Origin: Pseudomonas bananamidigenes
GTDB taxonomy: Bacteria; Pseudomonadota; Gammaproteobacteria; Pseudomonadales; Pseudomonadaceae
NCBI RefSeq assembly: GCF_001679645.1
Contig: NZ_LRUN01000001.1
Coordinates: 237,725-301,724, forward strand
DNA: 64,000 nucleotides
Direction of reading: 5' to 3'
Shown here: piece after piece, positions 47,074 to 55,586 of the stretch
Position numbering within the stretch: the stretch's first letter is position 1
Layout: each line of letters opens with the position of its first letter
Position numbers and translations under genes: made by a program
Notes under the pieces: generated by a model
The model's database searches: none
What the model was told of the DNA's origin: nothing
What the model saw: only the letters and a program-made list of their open reading frames with translations

Positions 47074-48084
47074 TTAAGGCAAAAGCCGATCCGGCAGCAG
47101 ACGCATCAGTTGCGTGTCGAACCAGGCCACGAAGGCCGGCGACGGCACGGCATCGACCGCCAGGTACCACCAGTCGGCGGCAGCGAAGGCGCGGCACTTC
47201 ACCGCGTCCTTTTCGGTCATCACCACTGGCAATGACGGCGTGAAACTCAAGGCCTGCACGCTGTATTCGGCGTGGTCGGCAAACGCGTGGGGCACAGGCC
47301 GCCAGTCTAGCGCTTCGAGGGTATTGAAGAAACGTTGCGGATTGCCGATGCCGGCGACTGCGTGCAGTGCCTGGCCGGCTGGAAAATGTTCGAGGGGCTG
47401 GCGTTCGCCGCTTTGCAGATTGACCAGCGCAGTGGGTTGCAGACGGAAAGCAAAACCGTCCTCGCGATCCTCAGGGGCACCGTTGAACAGCACGCCGTCG
47501 ACGCTTTGCAGACGTTCGACCGGTTCACGCAAGGGGCCGGCGGGGAGGCAGCGCTTGTTGCCCAGCCCCCGGGCGGCGTCGATCAGCACCAGCTCAAGGT
47601 CACGCGCAAGACGATAATGCTGCATGCCGTCGTCGGAGAGGATCAGATCCAGCGGCTCACTGGCCAGCAAGGCTTTGACGGCAGCGCCGCGATTCGGGTC
47701 GATCATCAGCGGCACACCGGTGCGCTGCACGATCAGCAGCGGCTCGTCGCCAGCGACGTCGGCAGGCTGGTCGGCTTCGACCCGCCACGGCAATTGCGGC
47801 GGCCTGGCGCCGTAGCCGCGACTGACCACCCCGACCCGCAACCCGCTGCGCCGACAGTGTTCGATGAGCCACAGGATCATCGGTGTCTTGCCGGTGCCGC
47901 CGACGGTAATGTTGCCGACCACGATCACCGGCACCGGCGACTGATAGATCTCGCCTTCACCCTCGAGAAAACGCTGGCGCTTGCCGGCCACCACGCGGCG
48001 ATACAGCCACTCCAGCGGCCGCAACAGGGTCAGGGCCGGGTGCCCCTGATACCACGCGGCGAGCAGACGATCGGACATGGCCAT
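47074..48084 (-). CDS. lpxK: Tetraacyldisaccharide 4'-kinase
   Basis: 336 residues from the ATG at 48084, which shares a base with the exbD stop; this start gives the length seen in P. aeruginosa. The P-loop is [11 protein letters not shown], and [20 protein letters not shown] is conserved. It phosphorylates the lipid A disaccharide at the inner membrane face. Confidence 0.96.
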   Translation of the reverse strand: MAMSDRLLAAWYQGHPALTLLRPLEWLYRRVVAGKRQRFLEGEGEIYQSPVPVIVVGNITVGGTGKTPMILWLIEHCRRSGLRVGVVSRGYGARPPQLPWRVEADQPADVAGDEPLLIVQRTGVPLMIDPNRGAAVKALLASEPLDLILSDDGMQHYRLARDLELVLIDAARGLGNKRCLPAGPLREPVERLQSVDGVLFNGAPEDREDGFAFRLQPTALVNLQSGERQPLEHFPAGQALHAVAGIGNPQRFFNTLEALDWRPVPHAFADHAEYSVQALSFTPSLPVVMTEKDAVKCRAFAAADWWYLAVDAVPSPAFVAWFDTQLMRLLPDRLLP

Positions 48085-48512
48085 CAGGATTTGGGCGCCG
48101 CCTCGACCGTGGTCATGCGCAGATGGCTGAAACCGAGCTTGCCGGCCGCGTCCATGGCGGTGATCACGGATTGGTGCTGGGTCTTGCCATCGGCACTGAT
48201 CGACAACGGCATATTGGTGTCGCCGTTGGATTCTTTCTGCATGGCTTCCATCAGGGTCGCCAGGTCGTTCTTCGGCAGAATTTTGTTGTTCACCGAGAAC
48301 ACGCCTTCAGCGCTGATGGCGACGTCCAGTTGCTTGACCTGCTGATCCTCGGCCGGCGAGCCGCTGACCGCTTCCGGCAGATCGACGCGCAGCTGGGTTT
48401 CGCGGGTGAAGGTGGTGGTCACGACGAAAAACAGCAGCAGAATGAACACCACGTCGATCAGCGACGCGAGGTTGATATCAATGGTTTCCCGGGGCTTGCG
48501 ACGGAATTTCAC
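48084..48512 (-). CDS. exbD: Biopolymer transport protein ExbD/TolR family
   Basis: 142 residues with one membrane helix at about 15-35 ([23 protein letters not shown]), carrying the conserved Asp in SLIDVVF that takes part in proton flow. It overlaps exbB by four bases. With no TonB gene nearby, the pair may energise a transport process or stand alone; the slot corresponds to PA2982-PA2983. Confidence 0.93.
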   Translation of the reverse strand: MKFRRKPRETIDINLASLIDVVFILLLFFVVTTTFTRETQLRVDLPEAVSGSPAEDQQVKQLDVAISAEGVFSVNNKILPKNDLATLMEAMQKESNGDTNMPLSISADGKTQHQSVITAMDAAGKLGFSHLRMTTVEAAPKS

Positions 48513-49144
48513 GCTTTGCCCCCGGCCAGATCGACGTCACGGTCGCCCTGCACCACTTCCACCAGTTTGATCGCTTCCTGCTCCATGCCCACCACCAGTT
48601 CATCGATGCGGCGTTGCAGGAAACGGTGGAAGAACACCGACGGGATACCCACCATCAGACCTGCCGCCGTGGTGATCAGTGCCTTGGAGATACCACCGGC
48701 CAATACCGAAGCGTTGGTGGTCATGCCGGAACCGGTGAAGGCGCTGAAAATGTCGATCATGCCCAGCACCGTACCCAGCAGCCCCAGCAGCGGCGACATG
48801 GCGGCGATGGTGCCGAGCGCATTGACGTAGCGCTCCAGCTCATGGATGACCCGGGCGGCGGCTTCTTCAATGCACTCTTTCATGATCTCGCGACCATGCT
48901 TGGAGTTGGCCAGGCCCGCGGCGAGGATTTCACCCAGCGGCGAGTTGGCGCGCAGTTCCTTGAGTTTTTCCGTGTTGAGCTGCTTGTCCTTGATCCAGAC
49001 CCAGACCTGACCCAGCAGATGCTCAGGGGTGACGCGACTGGCGCGCAGCGTCCACAGGCGTTCGGCGACGATCGCCATGGCGGCGATGGAACTCAGAATG
49101 ATCGGCAACATCATCCAGCCGCCGGATTTGACCAATTCCCACAC
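48509..49144 (-). CDS. exbB: MotA/TolQ/ExbB family proton channel protein
   Basis: 211 residues from a GTG at 49144, preceded by GAGGGGG; this gives VWELVKSGGWMMLPIIL. An in-frame GTG ten codons earlier lacks a ribosome site. Three membrane helices near 10-30, 110-135 and 155-175 fit ExbB. It forms the stator with ExbD. Confidence 0.92.
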   Translation of the reverse strand: MWELVKSGGWMMLPIILSSIAAMAIVAERLWTLRASRVTPEHLLGQVWVWIKDKQLNTEKLKELRANSPLGEILAAGLANSKHGREIMKECIEEAAARVIHELERYVNALGTIAAMSPLLGLLGTVLGMIDIFSAFTGSGMTTNASVLAGGISKALITTAAGLMVGIPSVFFHRFLQRRIDELVVGMEQEAIKLVEVVQGDRDVDLAGGKA

Positions 49145-49222
49145 AGTGACAGCCCCCTCGAAAAAGTGCGCCACTTTACCATACCGGTTCGCGATAAAGT
49201 CCCGTCGCTCCGACGACCGTGC

Positions 49223-51466
49223 TCAACGGTTCTCTGCCCCCGACAACGGCGGGGCGCGCCAGAACCGGCGTTGCTGGCGCATCGACCGGGCCGGTTGAAA
49301 CCGGCCCAGTTGCAGATGAATGGCGCCCTGCTCGGCGCTGTCATGGATGTGTATTCCCTGTTTGCGGTAGCGGGCGACGACCGTCGGGTGCGGATGGCCG
49401 AACGAATTGCCCTGTCCACGGGAAATCAGCACAGCCTGCGGCTGCAGAACCTTGAGCAAGGCCATCGAGGAAGAACTGCGGCTGCCATGGTGCGGAGCCT
49501 GTAACCATCGGGTGGGAACCGCCAGTGCGCTGTCGAGCAGATCCCGTTCGGCAGCGCTGTCGATGTCGCCTGTCAGCAGCAACCGCTCGCCGTTGGCCTC
49601 GATTTGCAGTACGCAGGAACGCTGATTGCTGTCATGGGCGTCTGACCACTGCCATTGATGAAAGGCAACACCGTCCCACTGCCATTGCCGGCCGCTTTCA
49701 CAAGCCTCGGCATTCAGCGCTTCGGGCAACCCTGGCGGATCGCCGCTGACCACCCGACCGACCGGCAAGCCTTTCACCACGGCGCGTGCGCCACCCGCGT
49801 GATCGGCATCGGCATGACTGAGCATCATCAAATCGACTCGCTCCACACCCAGCTTGTGCAAGGCCGGCAGCACTACCCGCTCACCCACATCGAAATCACC
49901 GAAGCGTGGGCCGCTGTCGTACAACAATGTGTGGTGGCGGGTGCGGATCAGAATCGCCAGCCCCTGGCCGACGTCCAGCTGCCAGACATCGGCCACGCCT
50001 TCGGCGAGGCGCTCCCGAGGCGGCAATGCCAGCACCAGCAGCAACGGCCAGCCCAAAGGCCGCAATGGAACACCCCGGGGGAGCAACAGCAGCACGGCAC
50101 CGATGCAGCCCAGCAACAAAATCCAACCGGGCATCGATGCGGCGACCCATGCCGGCCAGCGCCCGGCAATCAGGGCCAGAACCCTGAACAATCCATCGAT
50201 CAACCCGCCGGCCAGCCATAACAGACCTTCGCCGACACCGGAAATCGGCAACAGCAAGGTGCCAAGCAATGCCGTAGGGAGCACCGCAAAACTGATCCAC
50301 GGCACCGCCAGCAGATTGGCCAATGGCCCACTGAGGCTGATCGGCAGGTCCAGGATCAACAACAACGGGCACAAGCCAATCGCGATCAGCCATTGCGCCC
50401 GGGTCCAGGTCTGCCACCAGCGCCAGGGCCCCAGACGACCGCCAAAGGTGAAAATCAGCACCGCCACTGCCGTAAAGGACAGCCACAATCCCGGACGCAG
50501 ACTGGCCAGCGGATCCATCAACAGCACACCGTTGAAGGCCAGCAGCAACGGCCACCAGGCCCCGAGATGGCGAAAGCGCAATCGCCACAGCAAGACCAGC
50601 GCAACCATCACGCAGGCTCGTCGCACCGGCACATCGAACCCGGCCAGCAGCCCATAACCCAACGCTGCCGCGAACGCCAGACCACAGGCCCACGGCAGCC
50701 AGGGCCAACGCAATGGCCACACACCGAATCGCGCCAGCCCCGCGACCAAGCCATACATCACGGCCGCCAGCAGACCGATGTGCTGCCCGGAAATCACCAG
50801 CAGGTGCACGGTGCCGGTGTCCTGCAATATCTGCCAGTCCTCGCGACTGAGCCCCGAGCCATCGCCCAGCACCAACGCCGCCAGCGCAGCACCCCGGCCC
50901 TGAGTGTCCACCGCCAGCAGACGCTGTCGGATGCCGTCGCGCCAGGCCCGCTGCGCCGCCGCCAGCCGGTTGCCGTCCTTCACCGTGCCGGTGGCACCGA
51001 TGCGTTGTGCCAGCAGCCAGACCTCGTAATCGAAGGCATCGGGATTGAGCAGCCCGCCGGGACGCTTGAGTTTGACCGCCAACTGCCAGCGCTCGCCGCT
51101 GTTGACCGGTGGCCCGTCGTACCAGGCCAGGCGCATCAGCGATGGCAGTTTCCCGTGACGCGAACGGGCATCGGCCAACTCGAAGCGCACGACCCCGTCG
51201 CCGTTCTGGGGCAGACCAACGACCCGCCCTTCCACCCAGCGCGTCTCGCCGTCCAACTCCGCCGACAGCCGATCATCCAGCGCCCACTGCGCACCGATGC
51301 ACGACCAGGCAACGCCAAACAGCAAAAACGCCAGCGGATAGCTGCGAAACGGCAACAGCATCAGTGCCACCACCGGCAGCCACAGCATCCACCCGACCGG
51401 CGGCAAGGCCGGCAAAAAAACCGGGGCCAGCAGACCGACTGCCAGCGCCATCATCCCTGTGCGCAT
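49223..51466 (-). CDS. comEC: DNA internalisation-related competence protein ComEC/Rec2
   Basis: 747 residues. An N-terminal OB-like part and about ten membrane helices carry the Competence domain (VISGQHIGLLAAVMYGL, then FDVPVRRACVMVAL). The C-terminal metallo-beta-lactamase domain has LSHADADHAGG and APHHGSRSSSS. It forms the inner membrane channel for single-stranded DNA uptake. Confidence 0.94.
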   Translation of the reverse strand: MRTGMMALAVGLLAPVFLPALPPVGWMLWLPVVALMLLPFRSYPLAFLLFGVAWSCIGAQWALDDRLSAELDGETRWVEGRVVGLPQNGDGVVRFELADARSRHGKLPSLMRLAWYDGPPVNSGERWQLAVKLKRPGGLLNPDAFDYEVWLLAQRIGATGTVKDGNRLAAAQRAWRDGIRQRLLAVDTQGRGAALAALVLGDGSGLSREDWQILQDTGTVHLLVISGQHIGLLAAVMYGLVAGLARFGVWPLRWPWLPWACGLAFAAALGYGLLAGFDVPVRRACVMVALVLLWRLRFRHLGAWWPLLLAFNGVLLMDPLASLRPGLWLSFTAVAVLIFTFGGRLGPWRWWQTWTRAQWLIAIGLCPLLLILDLPISLSGPLANLLAVPWISFAVLPTALLGTLLLPISGVGEGLLWLAGGLIDGLFRVLALIAGRWPAWVAASMPGWILLLGCIGAVLLLLPRGVPLRPLGWPLLLVLALPPRERLAEGVADVWQLDVGQGLAILIRTRHHTLLYDSGPRFGDFDVGERVVLPALHKLGVERVDLMMLSHADADHAGGARAVVKGLPVGRVVSGDPPGLPEALNAEACESGRQWQWDGVAFHQWQWSDAHDSNQRSCVLQIEANGERLLLTGDIDSAAERDLLDSALAVPTRWLQAPHHGSRSSSSMALLKVLQPQAVLISRGQGNSFGHPHPTVVARYRKQGIHIHDSAEQGAIHLQLGRFQPARSMRQQRRFWRAPPLSGAENR

Positions 51467-51601
51467 ACGCCCGTCCTTGAGAGTCCCTCTTCAGGCATAG
51501 CGCTTATGGAGCGCAGGCGTCGTCAACAATTGTCACAAAGTCTGAATGGGCGCTTCGTAGAATCCAGACATACTTGCCGCCTTAACCGACCGAGAAGCCT
51601 T

Positions 51602-52120
51602 ATGCCCCGGCGCTTATTCAAACGCTACATGCCCGACCCGACGAGCATCAGGGAACACAAATCCTTACGCTTTCTCGGCAAGTTGCTGCATGACCCGAAC
51701 CTCTGGCACCTCAATCGGCACTCGGTGGCCCGGGCCATGGCAGTCGGCATTTTTGCGGCTTTCCTGCCAATTCCCGCGCAGATGCTGGTGGCCGCCGCAC
51801 TGGCCATTACCGTGCGCGGCAACATGCCGATTGCCGTCAGTCTGGTCTGGCTGACCAATCCGGTCACCATGCCGCCGGTGTTCTACTGCACCTACAAAGT
51901 CGGTGCGTGGCTGATGGACATCCCGGCCCGCACCCTGCCGGATTCACTGACCTGGGAATGGATCAGCGGCGAACTCTCGACCCTGTGGCAACCGTTCCTG
52001 CTCGGTTCGGTGGTGGTCGGGCTGGCGCTGGGTGCCCTCGCCTATTGCCTGGTGATGTTGTACTGGCGCTGGTGGGTCGCCCGACAGTGGGTACGGCGCA
52101 GGAAAAGTCGCCAGCCATGA
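51602..52120 (+). CDS. DUF2062 family membrane protein
   Basis: 172 residues from the ATG at 51602 (MPRRLFKRYMPDP). The family block RHSVARAMAVGIFAAFLPIP and LTNPVTMPPVFYCTY is clear, with three or four helices. Function is unknown. Gene order matches PA2985 beside comEC. A terminator follows eight bases after the stop. Confidence 0.9.
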   Translation: MPRRLFKRYMPDPTSIREHKSLRFLGKLLHDPNLWHLNRHSVARAMAVGIFAAFLPIPAQMLVAAALAITVRGNMPIAVSLVWLTNPVTMPPVFYCTYKVGAWLMDIPARTLPDSLTWEWISGELSTLWQPFLLGSVVVGLALGALAYCLVMLYWRWWVARQWVRRRKSRQP

Positions 52121-52129
52121 ATGCAAAAC

Positions 52130-52157
52130 GCCTCCACTGTGGGAGGCCGTTTTTTTT
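52130..52157 (+). terminator. Terminator of the DUF2062 gene
   Basis: GCCTCC and GGAGGC-type arms form a short stem (52130-52147) followed by CG and eight T. Confidence 0.85.
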
Positions 52158-52172
52158 GCAGCACAGGGCGAA

Positions 52173-52952
52173 TCAGGTACGCATGCCGCGCCCGCTCACC
52201 AGCAACCGCGCACAACCGAAATACAACACCACGGTCGCCACCAGCATGAAGGTGATCGCGATACCGATACGGATGTCCGACACACCGAGGATGCCGTAAC
52301 GGAAGGCGTTGACCATATGCAGCACCGGGTTGGCCAGTGACACGGTCTGCCAGAACGGCGGCAGCAAGGTGATCGAATAGAACACGCCACCCAGGTAGGT
52401 CAGCGGGGTCAGCACAAACGTCGGGATGATCGAAATGTCATCGAAGTTGCGCGCAAACACGGCGTTGATGAACCCCAGCAACGAGAAGATCGTGGCCGTC
52501 AGTACCACCACCAGCACGGTGATGCCCAGGTGATGCACCTGCAGGCTGGTGAAGAACAGCGACAGAATGGTCACGATGATGCCTACCATCAGGCCCCGCA
52601 GCACGCCGCCGAGGGTGTAGCCGATCAGAATCGTATGCGGCGACACCGGCGAAACCATCAGTTCTTCGATGGAGCGCTGGAACTTGCTGCCGAAGAAACT
52701 CGACACCACGTTGCCGTATGAGTTGGTGATCACCGACATCATGATCAACCCCGGCACGATGTACTCCATATAGGAGAAACCGCCCATGCCGCCGATCTGC
52801 TTGCCGATCAGGTTGCCGAAGATCACGAAGTACAGAACCATGGTGATCGCCGGCGGCAGCAGGGTTTGCGGCCAGATCCGCATGAATCGCCGGACTTCGC
52901 GGTACACGATGGTATTGAGGGCGACGAGGTTGGGGCGCAGCTCGGAACTCAT
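52173..52952 (-). CDS. ABC-2 type transporter permease (YadH-like)
   Basis: 259 residues with six membrane helices. IVYREVRRFMRIWPQTLLPP at the start and SNVVSSFFGSKFQRSIEELM-like region (GNVVSSFFGSKFQRSIEEL) are ABC2_membrane features. It overlaps the ATPase gene by four bases. Export cargo is unknown; the E. coli yadG-yadH pair has the same form. Confidence 0.9.
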   Translation of the reverse strand: MSSELRPNLVALNTIVYREVRRFMRIWPQTLLPPAITMVLYFVIFGNLIGKQIGGMGGFSYMEYIVPGLIMMSVITNSYGNVVSSFFGSKFQRSIEELMVSPVSPHTILIGYTLGGVLRGLMVGIIVTILSLFFTSLQVHHLGITVLVVVLTATIFSLLGFINAVFARNFDDISIIPTFVLTPLTYLGGVFYSITLLPPFWQTVSLANPVLHMVNAFRYGILGVSDIRIGIAITFMLVATVVLYFGCARLLVSGRGMRT

Positions 52953-53881
52953 ACCGCCACCTTCGACAGGTTTTTTTCCACCAGGGACACGAACAGCTCC
53001 TCGAGGCGATTGGTTTTATTGCGCAGGCTCAACACCTCGATGTTCTGCAGGGCCAACTGGCCGAACAGCGCGGTGATGCCCATGGACTTGTCGACCTGGA
53101 CTTCCAGGGTATGCGCATCCACCAGCCGGGCGGGATAACCGGCCAGTTGTGGCGCGACACTCAAGTCGTTCTTCAGGTCGAGCAGAAAGGTTTCAACATG
53201 CAGTTGCCCAAGCAGTTGCCGCATGCTGGTGTTCTCGACGATGGAGCCGTGGTCGATGATGCCGATGTTGCGGCACAACTGCTCGGCCTCCTCCAGATAA
53301 TGCGTGGTGAGGATGATGGTGATGCCTTTCTGGTTCAGTTCGGTGAGGAACGTCCACATCGAACGGCGCAGCTCGATATCCACCCCGGCGGTCGGTTCGT
53401 CGAGGATCAGCAGACGCGGCTCGTGCACCAGCGCCCGGGCGATCATCAGACGCCGCTTCATGCCACCGGACAGCGAACGCGACGGTACGTCGCGCTTGTC
53501 CCACAGGCCGAGCTGGGTCAGGTACAACTCGGCGCGTTCCTTGGCGATCTTCGCCGGAATGCCGTAGTAGCCGGCCTGGGTCACGACGATGTCGAAGGTC
53601 TTTTCGAACTGGTTGAAGTTGAATTCCTGGGGAACCACGCCGATCGAGCGTTTGAGCGCCGCGGGGTTCTTGTCCAGGTCATGACCGAAGATGTTCACCG
53701 TACCGCTGGTCTTGTTCACCAGGGTGGAGAGAATGCCGATGGTCGTGGACTTGCCGGCGCCGTTGGGGCCGAGCAAGGCGAAGAAGTCACCTTCGGCGAC
53801 GTCCAGATCGATACCACTCAAGGCCTGGAACCCGTTGCCGTAGGTTTTGGTTAGCTGCCGGATGGACAGAGCGGAACTCAT
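52949..53881 (-). CDS. ABC transporter ATP-binding protein (YadG-like)
   Basis: 310 residues. Walker A is LLGPNGAGKSTT, the signature is SLSGGMKRRLMIARAL and Walker B is LLILDEPTAGVD. The last 80 residues are a C-terminal extension typical of ABC-2 exporter ATPases (DrrA type). It pairs with the permease just downstream. Confidence 0.93.
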   Translation of the reverse strand: MSSALSIRQLTKTYGNGFQALSGIDLDVAEGDFFALLGPNGAGKSTTIGILSTLVNKTSGTVNIFGHDLDKNPAALKRSIGVVPQEFNFNQFEKTFDIVVTQAGYYGIPAKIAKERAELYLTQLGLWDKRDVPSRSLSGGMKRRLMIARALVHEPRLLILDEPTAGVDIELRRSMWTFLTELNQKGITIILTTHYLEEAEQLCRNIGIIDHGSIVENTSMRQLLGQLHVETFLLDLKNDLSVAPQLAGYPARLVDAHTLEVQVDKSMGITALFGQLALQNIEVLSLRNKTNRLEELFVSLVEKNLSKVAV

Positions 53882-54012
53882 ATCGGATTACGCACCAAGA
53901 AGAGAAATAGGACTGAATGACGGCGGGCGGCGAGGGAAACAACCGCGGCGCACATGCGCAATGGTGCTTGCCGTCGCCGCACAAGTACAGTCAAGTGTGT
54001 CGATAGTAGGTA

Positions 54013-54636
54013 TTAAGTCAACGCGGTCATGACGGCCTTGCGATAGGCCGGGCGCTGCTTCAGTCGCGCATACCAGGCCTCCAGATGCGGCATCGGCGCA
54101 CGTTCTATCGGCATCTCGAACCAGGCATAAATGAAACTGCCGAGGGGAATGTCGCCCATGCCGATTTCACTGCCGGACAGGTACGGCTGGTTTTTCAGGG
54201 CTTGATCGGCCATGGCCAGCAAGCCTTCGCATTCCTTGATCGCGGCATGAATCGCCGGCCAGTCCTGCTTTTCGGCAGGGGTGCGCAGAACGCCCCAGAA
54301 CACCGTACGAAACGGCCCGGCAAAACTGGACGTGGTCCAGTCCATCCACTTGTCGGCGATCGCGCGGGTTGGCAGGTCCGCCGGATACCACGAAGTGTTG
54401 GCTGCGTGCCTGGCCAGCAGGTAGCGGACGATGGCGTTGGATTCCCACAACACGAAACCGTCGTCCTCGATCACCGGCACCCGACCGTTCGGGTTCATGG
54501 CCCGGTACTGCGGCGTGTCGACCACTCCGAACGCACCACCGGCATCGATCGCCTCGTAGCCCAGTTTGAGCTCTTCGGCAGCCCACAACGCTTTCCTGAC
54601 ATTCGACGAATTCTTGCGACCCCAGATCTTCAGCAT
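54013..54636 (-). CDS. Glutathione S-transferase family protein
   Basis: 207 residues from the ATG at 54636 (MLKIWGRKNSSNVRKAL). The thioredoxin-like N-domain has VPVIEDDGFVLWESNAIVRYL, the glutathione-binding segment with the cis-proline, and the C-domain is helical. The Ser/Asn near residues 10-13 suit the Nu/Theta-like bacterial group. It lies alone between the ABC pair and a transglutaminase-like gene. Confidence 0.9.
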   Translation of the reverse strand: MLKIWGRKNSSNVRKALWAAEELKLGYEAIDAGGAFGVVDTPQYRAMNPNGRVPVIEDDGFVLWESNAIVRYLLARHAANTSWYPADLPTRAIADKWMDWTTSSFAGPFRTVFWGVLRTPAEKQDWPAIHAAIKECEGLLAMADQALKNQPYLSGSEIGMGDIPLGSFIYAWFEMPIERAPMPHLEAWYARLKQRPAYRKAVMTALT

Positions 54637-54679
54637 GACCGCCTCTTTTCCATTGAGTGGGCGAGCAGCATACGCCGGA

Positions 54680-55339
54680 TCAGCGGCTGCCGACATCACC
54701 CTGCACGTCGCTGGCCAGTGGCGTCTGCTGATCGTTGAACAGGTGCGGATAACATTTCTGCAGGTACTCGAAGAAAAAGGATTCCGGTACATCGGCGAAC
54801 TGGCCGTGATCGACCAGATACTCCATCAGCAGCGCACCATCGCTGTTGTACGGGTGGAAAACGCTGTCGTTCATGCCGTCGAATACCAGCGGCGCAACAT
54901 TGAACATTTCGCAGAGTTTCCGGTTGAACGCGGGTGTGGCCTTGACCCAGCGATCATTGAGAAACAGCTCGGTGTAACCATGCATGGCAAACACTTCGCT
55001 TCTCAGCAGTTCAAGCAGACGCGGCGTCGACAAATGATTTTTCACATCCGCCAGACCGATGCGTGCCGGGATCCCGCAATGGCGCGCGCAACCGGCGAGC
55101 AGCGTGGCCTTGGGCACGCAATAACTTTCACCCGCCGCCAGCGCGTGACTGCCGCGCAAGGTCTGCGGGTCGCGACTGAAGGTGTACATGTTGTAACGCA
55201 CCGCCTCACGCACCGCGTAGTAAAGACTGATCGCCTGCGCACGCGGGTCGCGGCTGGCACCACGGTGCTGTTCTGCGAACTCCACCACCGAGGGGTGGTC
55301 ACTATCGATGAAGCGGCCGGGGCTCAGGTACTCGCGCAT
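54680..55339 (-). CDS. Transglutaminase-like (TgpA/YebA type) protein
   Basis: 219 residues from the ATG at 55339, after CCAGGAGAACAACGTC. The cysteine block SYCVPKATLLAGCARHCGIPARIG and the later FAMHGYTELFLNDRWVKATPAF are the transglutaminase-core Cys and His regions. The third catalytic Asp is not clearly placed, as the residue after WVKA is Thr rather than the usual Asp. It may be a peptidase-like or inactive member. Single gene. Confidence 0.85.
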   Translation of the reverse strand: MREYLSPGRFIDSDHPSVVEFAEQHRGASRDPRAQAISLYYAVREAVRYNMYTFSRDPQTLRGSHALAAGESYCVPKATLLAGCARHCGIPARIGLADVKNHLSTPRLLELLRSEVFAMHGYTELFLNDRWVKATPAFNRKLCEMFNVAPLVFDGMNDSVFHPYNSDGALLMEYLVDHGQFADVPESFFFEYLQKCYPHLFNDQQTPLASDVQGDVGSR

Positions 55340-55586
55340 GACGTTGTTCTCCTGGATGAAATCCGAGTCTAGCGAGAGGTTCAGCACAGAGATAACGACG
55401 TTTCGGCCAAACATGGACGCAAAGCCGCGGAGTCGGCGAACGATTTCCCACGGATGTTGCCCACCTGACTTACAAAAGATATCCAGGCATTCCCACGATT
55501 CAGATCACCTTGCTCTGACCACCCTGATTTGCAGATGCCGTCTAAGCTCTGGAGGGTCGTTTGCCCTGGTTCACGGAGGATTACAT

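Noticed and set aside
50393..51601. A long N-terminal extension in frame with the DUF2062 gene
   Set aside because: The extension lies opposite comEC and is not family-like; the DUF2062 protein begins cleanly at the ATG at 51602.
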